NCBI RefSeq assembly: GCF_036169555.1
Contig: NZ_CP108032.1
Span: 4,464,001 to 4,528,000, forward strand
Source of the DNA: Streptomyces sp. NBC_00306
GTDB taxonomy: Bacteria > Actinomycetota > Actinomycetes > Streptomycetales > Streptomycetaceae
DNA: 64,000 nucleotides
Reading direction: 5' to 3'
The translations under genes and the position numbers were made by a program. Below the pieces are notes generated by a model. The model did no database searches. It had not been told where the DNA came from and saw nothing but the letters and a program-made list of their open reading frames with translations. Of this stretch, positions 49,305-57,378 are shown piece by piece. Within the stretch, counting starts at the first letter, position 1, and each line of letters begins with the position of its first letter.

Positions 49305-50417
49305 ATGGGTCTGACCAGTAACAAAGTTCTGGCCTTGGCCGTCCTCGTGGCCGTTCTGCTGTTCGCCGCCACCATCTGGCTGTGGCCGCGGCTGGCCGGC
49401 CGCAACTGGCGTGCCGTCACGGGAAGGGTCGGCATGCTGCTGGTGACCCAGCTCGCCCTGTTCGCGGCGGTGGGGCTCGCCGCGAACAACTCCTTCCTCT
49501 TCTACGGCTCGTGGTCCGATCTCTTCGGCCGGGAGCAGGACATGGGCGTGGTGGTCGACCACTCGGCCGGCGCGAAGCGCATCAAGGTGGTCGAACGGAA
49601 GCGGCTGGACGTGCCGGGCGGCGCGCGGCCGGCGGTCGGCGGACAGATCCAGAAGATCGTCGTCTCCGGCGAGAAGTCGAAGATCGACAGCCCGGCGTAC
49701 GTCTATCTGCCGCCGGAGTACTTCCAGCCCGAATTCCGCAGGAAGACCTTTCCCGCGACGATTGTGCTGACCGGATATCCGGGTACCGCGGAGAACCTGC
49801 TCAAAGGGCTGAAGTATCCGCAGACCGCCTGGCAGGAGGCGAAGAGCGGCCGGATGCAGCCGACGGTTCTCGTCATGCTGCGACCGACCGTCGCCCCGCC
49901 GAGGGACACCGAGTGCGTGGACGTTCCCGGTGGTCCGCAGACGGAGACGTTCTTCGCGAAGGACCTGCCGAAGGCCGTCTCCGAGACGTACCGGGTCGGG
50001 GCCAAGCCCAGGAACTGGGGCCTCATCGGGAATTCGACCGGCGGTTACTGCGCCTTGAAGATCGCGCTGCACCACCCGGGGCAGTTCTCCGTGGGCGCCG
50101 GCCTCTCGGCGTACTACAAGGCCGCCGACGACCCGACGACCGGCGACCTCTTCCACGGCGACAAGAAGGCGAAGAACCGGGCCAATCTGCTGTGGAGCCT
50201 TGACCACCTGCCACAGGGCGCGTCGTCGTTCCTGGTGACGACGTCGAAGTCGGGCGAGGGCAATCTCAAGCCGACCGGGCACTTCATCAAGAAGGTGAAG
50301 GCGCCCGCGCGGGTCTCGTCGATCACGCTCGACAGCGGCGGGCACAACTTCAATACGTGGCGGCGCGAGATCGCGCCCGCGCTGGTGTGGATGTCGGGGC
50401 GGCTCCAGGCTTCGTGA
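49305..50417 (+). CDS. Membrane-anchored alpha/beta hydrolase, esterase D/mycolyltransferase-like
   Basis: The 370-residue product begins with two hydrophobic segments (about residues 8-28 and 44-64) and then an extracytoplasmic putative-esterase domain. The nucleophile is in GNSTGGYCALK (Ser244) and the catalytic His in SGGHNFNTW (His347); the acid is probably the Asp/Glu region near residue 315. The fold family contains esterase D, corynebacterial mycolyltransferases and antigen 85. Streptomycetes have no mycolates, so another envelope ester is the likely substrate. It is divergent from the MprF-like gene and convergent with the OpuCA-type ATPase gene. Confidence 0.85.
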   Translation: MGLTSNKVLALAVLVAVLLFAATIWLWPRLAGRNWRAVTGRVGMLLVTQLALFAAVGLAANNSFLFYGSWSDLFGREQDMGVVVDHSAGAKRIKVVERKRLDVPGGARPAVGGQIQKIVVSGEKSKIDSPAYVYLPPEYFQPEFRRKTFPATIVLTGYPGTAENLLKGLKYPQTAWQEAKSGRMQPTVLVMLRPTVAPPRDTECVDVPGGPQTETFFAKDLPKAVSETYRVGAKPRNWGLIGNSTGGYCALKIALHHPGQFSVGAGLSAYYKAADDPTTGDLFHGDKKAKNRANLLWSLDHLPQGASSFLVTTSKSGEGNLKPTGHFIKKVKAPARVSSITLDSGGHNFNTWRREIAPALVWMSGRLQAS

Positions 50418-50502
50418 GGCCGGGATCGCGCGTCGGCGGTGCCTTGTGCTCGGGGTGCGCGCCACGGCGGACCTGCGCGGGTCGCCGCGACGCGCGTTCC
50501 GG

Positions 50503-51666
50503 TCAGCTCCTGGCGGCTTCCGTGATCGTCGCGATCGACTCCAGGTCGACCTCCGTACGGGGAATGGCCTGCGCGTCCGCGTCGATCGAGCGGCGCAGCG
50601 CCTCGTGCAGCCGGGCCGGCGTCAGCACCCCGAGGAAGCGGCCCGTCTCCTCCTTGTCGATCACCGCGATCCAGCCCGCGTCGTGCTGGAGCATGGTGGA
50701 GAACGCCTGCTTGAGGGAGGCGCCGACCGGCAGCCATGCCTCCATCCGGCGCGCGTGCTCGCGGACGGAGCCCTTCCTGAGCGCCCCCTCGGCGGACAGC
50801 CAGCCGTGCAGGTTGTCGTCGCCGTCCAGGACGACGGCCCAGCGTGAACCGAGTTCCCGGGGCAGTGAGTCGTCGAGGTGGACGACGGGGGGCTGCTCCA
50901 GGTCCCCCTCCTCGATGGGGGTCACCGAGAGGCGCTTGAGGCCGCGGTCGGCGCCCACGAAGTCGGCGACATAGGGCGTCGCGGGCGTGCCGAGCACCGC
51001 GGCCGGGGCGTCGAACTGCTCGATCCGGCCCTGCCCGTAGACGGCGATACGGTCGCCGAGGCGGACGGCCTCCTCGATGTCGTGCGTGACGAACAGCACG
51101 GTCTTGCGCACCTGGGACTGGAGTCTCAGGAACTCGTTCTGGAGATGTTCACGGACCACCGGGTCGACCGCGCCGAACGGCTCGTCCATCAGCAGCACGG
51201 GCGGATCGGCGGCCAGGGCGCGTGCCACGCCGACGCGCTGGCGCTGGCCGCCGGACAGCTGCTCCGGGTAGCGCCCGCCGTACGTCGTGGGGTCCAGGCC
51301 CACCAGATCGAGGAGTTCGGCGGCGCGGGCCCTGGCCTTGGAGCGCTGCCAGCCGAGGAGATGGGGGACGGTCGCGGTGTTCTCCAGGACCGTTTTGTGC
51401 GGGAAGAGGCCGACCTGCTGGATGACATAGCCGATACGGCGGCGGAGTTGGACGGGATCGATGGTCGATATGTCCTCCCCGTCCAGAAATATCCGGCCAC
51501 TGCTGGGCTCGATGAGGCGGTTGACCATCTTCATGGTGGTGGTCTTGCCGCAGCCGGACGGTCCGACGAGCGTGACCAGTTCACCCTCGGCCACCTCGAA
51601 CGACAGGTCGTCGACGGCTGTCGTCCCGTCCGGGTATCGCTTGGCTACGTGCTCGAAACGGATCAT
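50503..51666 (-). CDS. Glycine betaine/proline ABC transporter ATPase with CBS domains (OpuCA type)
   Basis: The 387-residue product has Walker A (GPSGCGKTT, about residue 33), signature (LSGGQRQRVGVARAL, about 133), Walker B (VLLMDEPFGAVDP) and a C-terminal pair of CBS-like repeats (about 255-375), the ionic-strength sensors of OpuA/OpuC systems. It drives compatible-solute import with the two permeases and binding protein encoded divergently. I chose ATG 51666 with GGGGAACC upstream; ATG 51702 is less likely. Separation from the rest of the transporter by divergence is uncommon, and a common control region of 128 bp must serve both sides. Confidence 0.92.
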   Translation of the reverse strand: MIRFEHVAKRYPDGTTAVDDLSFEVAEGELVTLVGPSGCGKTTTMKMVNRLIEPSSGRIFLDGEDISTIDPVQLRRRIGYVIQQVGLFPHKTVLENTATVPHLLGWQRSKARARAAELLDLVGLDPTTYGGRYPEQLSGGQRQRVGVARALAADPPVLLMDEPFGAVDPVVREHLQNEFLRLQSQVRKTVLFVTHDIEEAVRLGDRIAVYGQGRIEQFDAPAAVLGTPATPYVADFVGADRGLKRLSVTPIEEGDLEQPPVVHLDDSLPRELGSRWAVVLDGDDNLHGWLSAEGALRKGSVREHARRMEAWLPVGASLKQAFSTMLQHDAGWIAVIDKEETGRFLGVLTPARLHEALRRSIDADAQAIPRTEVDLESIATITEAARS

Positions 51667-51794
51667 GGTTCCCCATTGTGACGGGTGTTGTGTGAAAGCC
51701 ATGTTGCTGCAATGTGGCGGCCCTCGGCGATTGTCAGTGGTCAGGGATATGGTCGCCAGACATACGTTCGGCAGAGGTGGGGAGGTGGGGGTGC

Positions 51795-52598
51795 ATGAGC
51801 ATGCAGCAGGCCGCGCGGAGCTGTCTGGAGGCCAATGACTGGATCTGCGGGGAATACCTCCGCACCCGCAGCCAGGAGTTGACCGACGCGACGGTCGAGC
51901 ACATCTGGATCACCGTGGCATCGGTCCTGATCGGTCTCGCCGTCGCCTTTCCGCTGGCGCTGCTCGCCCGCGCGAAACCGGCATTCGCCGGTCCGGTGCT
52001 CGGTCTGACGACCCTGCTCTACACGATTCCGTCGCTGGCGATGTTCTCGCTGCTGCTGCCGGTCTTCGGACTGTCGGCCGCGCTGGTCGTCACCGGTCTC
52101 GTGCTCTATTCACTGACCATTCTCGTGCGGAACATCATGGCCGGTCTGGAAGCGGTGCCGGCCGAGGCGCGGGAGGCCGCCCGCGGCATGGGATACGGAC
52201 CGGGCCGGCTGCTGTGGGAGGTCGAACTGCCCCTCGCGCTCCCCGCGTTGATGGCCGGCCTGCGCATCGCCACGGTCTCGACCATCGCCCTGACGACGGT
52301 CGGCGCGCTGGTCGGCAAGGGCGGCCTGGGCAATCTCATAGACGACGGCGTGCAGACCACCTTCAAGCCGCAGGTGCTCACCGCCTCCGTGCTGTGCGTG
52401 CTCCTCGCGGCCGTCGCCGATCTGCTGCTGCTCGGCGTCCAGCGGCTGCTGACGCCCTGGACCCGCATACGCACGGCGCAGCCGGGCACCGTGCCTCCGG
52501 GCTCGAAGCCGCCCGGCTCGGCGCCCACGGGCACTTCCGGTCCCGGCCCGGTGCATGCGGTCACGGCCCGGCAGGGCACGGCGAAGGAGGCCGTCTGA
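51795..52598 (+). CDS. Glycine betaine/proline ABC transporter permease 1
   Basis: The 267-residue product has about five to six TM segments in residues 35-225 and the permease EAA loop (ARGMGYGPGRLLWEVELPLALPALMAG is split by the reader as RGMGYGPGRLLWEV then LPLALPALMAGL). It forms half of the OpuC-type channel. The C-terminal 40 residues are a Pro/Gly/Thr-rich tail. The ATG at 51795 follows GGAGGTGGGGG. Its stop overlaps the next start by one base (TGATG), so the two permeases are translationally coupled. Confidence 0.91.
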   Translation: MSMQQAARSCLEANDWICGEYLRTRSQELTDATVEHIWITVASVLIGLAVAFPLALLARAKPAFAGPVLGLTTLLYTIPSLAMFSLLLPVFGLSAALVVTGLVLYSLTILVRNIMAGLEAVPAEAREAARGMGYGPGRLLWEVELPLALPALMAGLRIATVSTIALTTVGALVGKGGLGNLIDDGVQTTFKPQVLTASVLCVLLAAVADLLLLGVQRLLTPWTRIRTAQPGTVPPGSKPPGSAPTGTSGPGPVHAVTARQGTAKEAV

Positions 52599-53284
52599 TG
52601 GGGGTCATGGCGGATGCGTGGACCTGGCTCACCACCGGAGCCAACTGGTCCGGCGAGAGCGGTGCCTGGCACCGGCTGGGTGAGCATGTGTACGTCAGCG
52701 GGGTGGCCCTCGCCCTCGCCTGCGCGATAGCCCTGCCCATCGCGCTGTGGCTCGGGCACCTGGGCAAGGGCGGTGCGCTCGCGGTCAACATCTCCAACGC
52801 GGGCCGCGCCATCCCCGTCTTCGCCGTCCTCGCCCTCTTCATGCTCACACCGCTGCGCAGCGCCGGTTACGCACCGACGATCATCGCCCTGGTGCTGTTC
52901 GCCGTGCCGCCGCTGCTCACCAACGCCTATGTGGGTATGCGAGAGGTGGACCGCGCGGTCGTGGAGGCCGCGCGGGGCATGGGAATGTCCGGCGGCCAGC
53001 TGTTCCTCCGCGTCGAACTGCCCCTCGCCTATCCGCTGCTCATGACCGGGCTGCGGTCCGCCGCGGTGCAGGTCGTCGCCACGGCCACCATCGCCTCGAT
53101 GGTCGGCCAGGGCGGCCTCGGCCGCATCATCACCGCGGGATTCAACACGTACAACACCCCGCAAGTGGTGGCCGGCGCACTGCTCGCGGCGCTGCTGGCC
53201 CTGCTGGTGGAAGGGGCTCTCGTGGTGGCCGACCGGCTGATCGACCCGCTCCGCAAGTCCGTGTCGACCGTGTCGCCCCTGTGA
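52598..53284 (+). CDS. Glycine betaine/proline ABC transporter permease 2
   Basis: The 228-residue product is a second OpuC-type permease with TM segments from about residue 33 and the EAA loop around AARGMGMSGGQLFLRVELPL. The first 30 residues are Trp-rich and amphipathic (MADAWTWLTTGANWSGESGA), suggesting an interfacial helix. It partners the preceding permease in a heterodimeric channel. The ATG overlaps the previous stop by one base and the preceding gene's AAGGAGG acts as the ribosome-binding site. The binding-protein gene begins 52 bp downstream. Confidence 0.92.
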   Translation: MGVMADAWTWLTTGANWSGESGAWHRLGEHVYVSGVALALACAIALPIALWLGHLGKGGALAVNISNAGRAIPVFAVLALFMLTPLRSAGYAPTIIALVLFAVPPLLTNAYVGMREVDRAVVEAARGMGMSGGQLFLRVELPLAYPLLMTGLRSAAVQVVATATIASMVGQGGLGRIITAGFNTYNTPQVVAGALLAALLALLVEGALVVADRLIDPLRKSVSTVSPL

Positions 53285-53336
53285 CAGCGGTGCCTTCCTC
53301 ACCGTGAATTCTTTGAACCCCTGGACGGAGAACCTG

Positions 53337-54308
53337 ATGAGCAAGACCTCGCGCATCGCGGGAGCAGTACTGGCGGTTGCGGCGCTGACGGGTTCCCTCG
53401 TCGCGTGCGGCGGAGACAGCCTAGAGAAGTCGGACGAATCCGGCTCGAAACCGGGCGGTTCGGGCGCGAAGGGCACGCTCGTCGTCGGCGCCGCGGCCTT
53501 CACCGAGTCCAAGGTCCTCGCCGAGCTCTATGCGCAGATCCTGGCGGACGCCGGATACAAGACCTCGGTCACCACGGTGAAGAACCGTGAGCTGTATCAG
53601 CCCTCGCTGGAGAAGGGCGAGATAGACGTCGTACCCGAATACGCGGCGACGATCGCCGAATTCCTCAACGCGAAGGTGAACGGGCCGAAGGCGCCCGACG
53701 AGAAGCCCGTCGCCTCCAGCGATGTCACGGCCACCGTCGCCGCGCTCACCAAGCTCGCCGAGCCGCGCGGTCTGAAGGTGCTCCCCGCCGGCGATGCCGT
53801 CGACCAGAACGCCTTCGCGGTCAGCAAGGAATTCGCCGAGAAGAACAAGCTCAAGACCCTTTCCGATCTCGGGAAGTCGAAGCTGAAGGTGAAGATCGCG
53901 GCGGGCGACGAGTGCGAGGTCCGCCCGTTCTGCGCGCCGGGTCTGAAGAAGACGTACGGCATCGACGTCACCGGTATCGACCCCAAGGGCGTCGGCACCC
54001 CGCAGGCCAAGCAGGCGGTCAAGGACGGCACCGACCAGCTGGTGCTGACCACGACGACCGACGCCGTACTGGACGGACTGGTCTTCCTCGAGGACGACAA
54101 GAAGCTCCAGAACGCCGACAACGTCCTGCCCGTGGTCAATGCCAAGGACGCCGGCGCACCGGAGGTGGCGGCCGCTCTCGACAAGCTCACCAAGGCGCTG
54201 ACCACCGAGGATCTCGCGGAGTTGAACCGCAAGGTGGACGCCGAGCGGGCCAAGCCGCAGGACGCCGCGAAGGAGTATCTGGAGTCCAAGGGACTCCTCA
54301 CGAAGTAG
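53337..54308 (+). CDS. Glycine betaine/proline ABC transporter substrate-binding lipoprotein
   Basis: The 323-residue product has a signal peptide with lipobox (LTGSLVAC, Cys24) and an OpuAC/ProX-type binding domain (VVGAAAFTESKVLAELYAQI, about residue 50; GEIDVVPEYAATIAEF). It captures compatible solutes outside the membrane and delivers them to the permease pair. I chose ATG 53337 because GGAG lies seven bases before it; an upstream GTG at 53304 would add residues before the signal peptide. It is the last gene of the importer operon, followed by a hairpin at 54317. Confidence 0.93.
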   Translation: MSKTSRIAGAVLAVAALTGSLVACGGDSLEKSDESGSKPGGSGAKGTLVVGAAAFTESKVLAELYAQILADAGYKTSVTTVKNRELYQPSLEKGEIDVVPEYAATIAEFLNAKVNGPKAPDEKPVASSDVTATVAALTKLAEPRGLKVLPAGDAVDQNAFAVSKEFAEKNKLKTLSDLGKSKLKVKIAAGDECEVRPFCAPGLKKTYGIDVTGIDPKGVGTPQAKQAVKDGTDQLVLTTTTDAVLDGLVFLEDDKKLQNADNVLPVVNAKDAGAPEVAAALDKLTKALTTEDLAELNRKVDAERAKPQDAAKEYLESKGLLTK

Positions 54309-54316
54309 GCCGTGGA

Positions 54317-54353
54317 CGGCCCGGCATTCTCGAACGAGAGATTTGCCGGGCCG
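54317..54353 (+). terminator. Hairpin after the importer operon
   Basis: CGGCCCGGCA (54317-54326) and TGCCGGGCCG (54344-54353) pair perfectly, and TCTCG/CGAGA form an inner stem with an AA loop. It starts eight bases after the binding-protein stop. Confidence 0.78.
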
Positions 54354-54392
54354 ACACCCCATTCGGCGTCTACGCACGGTAAATTTCAGGCC

Positions 54393-55409
54393 ATGCCACG
54401 TGGACGCCACCGCCATTCCCCGCCCCTTCACAGGCTGCTGCCGCCGTCGGCGGTCGCCGGAGCGTCGGTGCTGTGTGCCGCCGGCGCGTGGTTTCTGACG
54501 GAGCCCGTCGTGCTCCGCACCCTGGTCACGGCGGCGACGGCCGCCGCGATCACCGGTGCGGTGCTGATGCGCAGTTGGGACCGCGCGGCCGGCCGACAGG
54601 TCGCCGACCTCACCCGCGGCCGCGCCAGCGACGCCTGGAAGACCGAGGAACAGATAGCCGAACTCGAGGCGGACCTCGAGGAATCACGCGATCTGCGCAC
54701 CAAGCTGGACGCGCGGCTGCGCGCCAAACGCGTCGAGCTCGCCGCCCTGCGCGGGGAGCACGCGGCCCTGCTGCGCCGCTACGCCACCGCCGAGACCGAG
54801 CGGGCAGGCGTTCTGGAGGACCGTCGCCGGCTCGCGATCGAGGCGTCCTCGCCCAAGGCGCTGATGCCGGCCGGCTCCACGCCCACCCCCTCGACCTATC
54901 TGCGCGCCTCCATGGCGCTGGACAACCTCTCCCGCAACGCCGCCGCCCAGGAGGCGAAGCGCACCGTCGAGGAGGCCCGCAAGCGGGATCTCGCGGAACG
55001 GGCCCGTGAGGCGGACGAGCCGCAGGGGAAGCACGCGGCGGCCGCCGGCGGGGAGCAGCACTCCCGTCCGACGTCCGCCCTCCCCGCCAGGCGCCCTGTT
55101 CCGGTGGCGGCGGCGATCGTGCCGTACGGCCCGAGGCGCCGTCCCGGCAAGCGCCGCCCCGAGGGAGGCTTCGACTTCTTCGGGAACGCCATCGCGGCCA
55201 CGCCGGCCGACGGGACCGACGGCGAGGACACGCAAAAGGCGATCGAGGCCGCGCAGCAGGAGGACCTCGCCGATGTGGTGGGCGAGGAGGCCCTCGCCGC
55301 GCAGCGCACGGACGGCTCCCGCGCGGTGGGCAAGGTCATCGACCTGACCGAGCACGACGAGACGGAACAGGTGGACATCACGAAGCTCCGGAAGGCCGTC
55401 AGTTCCTGA
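54393..55409 (+). CDS. Membrane protein with long coiled coil
   Basis: The 338-residue product has two hydrophobic segments (about residues 20-34 and 41-58), then a Glu/Arg/Leu-rich coiled coil of about 70 residues (TEEQIAELEADLEESRDLRT to ETERAGVLEDRRRL), a Pro/Ser linker, a second short coiled coil (about 180-210) and a basic then acidic disordered tail. I do not recognise the family; similar secondary-structure arrangements occur in streptomycete cell-envelope or cytoskeleton-associated proteins. The ATG at 54393 lacks a strong ribosome-binding site. It follows the importer terminator and converges on nuoD2. Confidence 0.75.
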   Translation: MPRGRHRHSPPLHRLLPPSAVAGASVLCAAGAWFLTEPVVLRTLVTAATAAAITGAVLMRSWDRAAGRQVADLTRGRASDAWKTEEQIAELEADLEESRDLRTKLDARLRAKRVELAALRGEHAALLRRYATAETERAGVLEDRRRLAIEASSPKALMPAGSTPTPSTYLRASMALDNLSRNAAAQEAKRTVEEARKRDLAERAREADEPQGKHAAAAGGEQHSRPTSALPARRPVPVAAAIVPYGPRRRPGKRRPEGGFDFFGNAIAATPADGTDGEDTQKAIEAAQQEDLADVVGEEALAAQRTDGSRAVGKVIDLTEHDETEQVDITKLRKAVSS

Positions 55410-55427
55410 CGCGCGGTCCTGAGCGTC

Positions 55428-55460
55428 ACGGGCGGTCGGCGGTTTCCGCCGGCCGCCCGT
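55428..55460. terminator. 15-bp hairpin between convergent coiled-coil and nuoD2 genes
   Basis: ACGGGCGGTCGGCGG (55428-55442) pairs with CCGCCGGCCGCCCGT (55446-55460) with a single G-T wobble and a TTT loop. It ends two bases before the nuoD2 stop and can act in both directions. Confidence 0.8.
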
Positions 55461-55461
55461 C

Positions 55462-56604
55462 TCATTTGTCGATGTCGCCGACGACGAAGAACAGCGAGCC
55501 GAGGATCGCGACCATGTCCGCGACCAGCGTGCCCGGCAGCAGCTCGGTGAGCGCCTGGATGTTGTTGTACGACGCCGAGCGGAGCTTGAGGCGGTACGGC
55601 GTCTTCTCGCCCTTGGAGACGAGGTAGTAGCCGTTGATGCCCAGCGGGTTCTCGGTCCAGGCGTAGGTGTGCCCCTCGGGCGCCTTCAGCACCTTGGGCA
55701 GCCGCTGGTTGATCGGTCCCGGCGGGAGGGTCTCGATGCGGTCCAGGCAGGCGTCCGCCAGGGCCAGCGCGTTGTGCGTCTGCTCCAGCAGCACCTCGAA
55801 GCGGGCCAGGCAGTCGCCCTCGCTCCGGGTGACCACCTTCAGGGTGTCCTGCAACTCCCCGTACGCCAGATAGGGCTCGTCGCGGCGCAGGTCGAAGTCG
55901 ACGCCGGACGCGCGGGCGATCGGACCGCTCACGCCGTACGCGTGGACCGCTTCGGGGGACAGGACGCCCACCCTGCGGGTGCGGCCGCGGAAGATCTCGT
56001 TGCCGAGGACCAGGTTGTCGTAGATGTCCATGCGCGAGCGGACGTCGGCGACGGCGTGCCGGGCGCGGCCGAGCCACCCCGCCGGGAGGTCCTCCTTGAG
56101 GCCGCCAACCCGGTTGAACATGTAGTGCATCCGGCCGCCGGAGACCTCCTCCATCACGGTCTGGAGCTCCTCGCGCTCACGGAACGCGTGGAAGACCGGT
56201 GTGATGCCGCCGAGTTCGAGCGGGTACGAGCCGAGGAACATCAGGTGGTTGAGGACCCGGTTGAGTTCGGCGAGGAGCGTACGGGTCCACACGGCGCGCT
56301 CGGGGACCTCCATGCCGAGCATGCGCTCGACGGCCATGACGACGCCGAGCTCGTTGGAGAAGGCGGAGAGCCAGTCGTGGCGGTTGGCGAGCATCACGAT
56401 CTGGCGGTAGTCGCGGGCCTCGAAGAGCTTCTCGGCGCCGCGGTGCATATAGCCGATGACCGGTTCGGCGTGCTGGATGCGTTCGCCGTCGAGAACGAGG
56501 CGGAGGCGGAGGACGCCATGCGTGGAGGGGTGCTGCGGGCCGATGTTGAGCACCATGTCGGTGCTTTCCGCCGCGCCGCCGATGCCGACCGTCGTCTCCG
56601 TCAT
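55462..56604 (-). CDS. nuoD2: Orphan NADH-quinone oxidoreductase subunit D (NuoD2)
   Basis: The 380-residue product is a full 49-kDa-type subunit, with NIGPQHPSTHGVLRL, PVIGYMHRGAEKLFEARDYRQ and the terminal YYLVSKGEKTPYRLKLRSAS and LFFVVGDIDK motifs. The quinone-site His and Tyr positions (HPSTHG, then QIVMLANRHDW) are kept. It stands alone, with no other nuo genes in the window, so it is a second copy outside the main operon. It could substitute for NuoD in a variant complex or in a partial Nuo-like enzyme. The ATG at 56604 gives the expected length. A 774-bp repeat-filled gap precedes it. Confidence 0.9.
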   Translation of the reverse strand: MTETTVGIGGAAESTDMVLNIGPQHPSTHGVLRLRLVLDGERIQHAEPVIGYMHRGAEKLFEARDYRQIVMLANRHDWLSAFSNELGVVMAVERMLGMEVPERAVWTRTLLAELNRVLNHLMFLGSYPLELGGITPVFHAFREREELQTVMEEVSGGRMHYMFNRVGGLKEDLPAGWLGRARHAVADVRSRMDIYDNLVLGNEIFRGRTRRVGVLSPEAVHAYGVSGPIARASGVDFDLRRDEPYLAYGELQDTLKVVTRSEGDCLARFEVLLEQTHNALALADACLDRIETLPPGPINQRLPKVLKAPEGHTYAWTENPLGINGYYLVSKGEKTPYRLKLRSASYNNIQALTELLPGTLVADMVAILGSLFFVVGDIDK

Positions 56605-57378
56605 GGCGCCAGTATCCCCGACGGGGTACGGGACCTCACGGGTCCCCGGGCCCCGGCCCGTATCCCCTGGGCCGACGGGCCGGGCGGCCGCGACCGCGAC
56701 TCAGGCCCTGGGCGGGATCCCTCCGCCCACGAGCTGGATCCCGCCCGCCCGCGCGCCCGGCCGCGCTCCGCGCTTCGGTACCCGTCGGCCTCAAGCCGTG
56801 CCATAGTGCCCGGCGGCCCGGACCGCGCCCCAGTCCCGACGGCCCGGGGGCGGATCCCCGGCGGCCCCGGGCCGGATCCCACCCGCCCGGCCCTGCCCCG
56901 AGCTGGATCCCGCTCTCCCGGCCGCGCCCCCTGCTTCGGTACCCGTCGGCCTCGGACCGTGTCCCAGTCCCCGGGTGGCCCGGACCCGCGACTCAGTCCC
57001 CGGCGGCCCCGGGCTGGATCCCCTCCGCCCCGGGGCCGGATCCCTCCGCCCGCACGCCCGCACGCCCGCCCGCCCGGCCGCGCTCCGCGCTGCGGTACCC
57101 GTCGGCCTCGGAGCGCCTCAGTCCCGGCGGCCCGGGGCGGATCCCCTCCGCCCGGGGCCGGGTCCCACCCGCCCGGCCGCGCCCCGCGCTTCGGTCCCGT
57201 CAGCCTCGGAACGTGCCCGCGCTTCGGTACCCGGCGGCCCCGACCATGCCCCAGTCCCCGTCGGCGCCGATCTGGATCCCCGGCGGACCGGGGCCGGGGC
57301 CGGGTCCCACCCGCCCGGCCGCGCCCCGCGCACGGACCGTGCCCGCGCTTCCGTACCCGGCGGCCCCGGACCCGTGCC
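56605..57378. repeat. Degenerate GC-rich repeat block between nuoD2 and MidA-like genes
   Basis: No gene is supported in this 774-bp gap. It is made of decayed units with landmarks CGGTACCCGTCGGCCTC (near 56777, 56939 and 57094, with two variants near 57192 and 57226), CCGGCCGCGC(T/C)CCGCGC, CGGCGGCCC and CAGTCCC. The hexamer GGATCC occurs nine times: at 56715, 56736, 56852, 56874, 56905, 57016, 57038, 57139 and 57274. Unit length drifts between about 100 and 160 bp. The nuoD2 promoter must lie in its left part. Confidence 0.75.
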
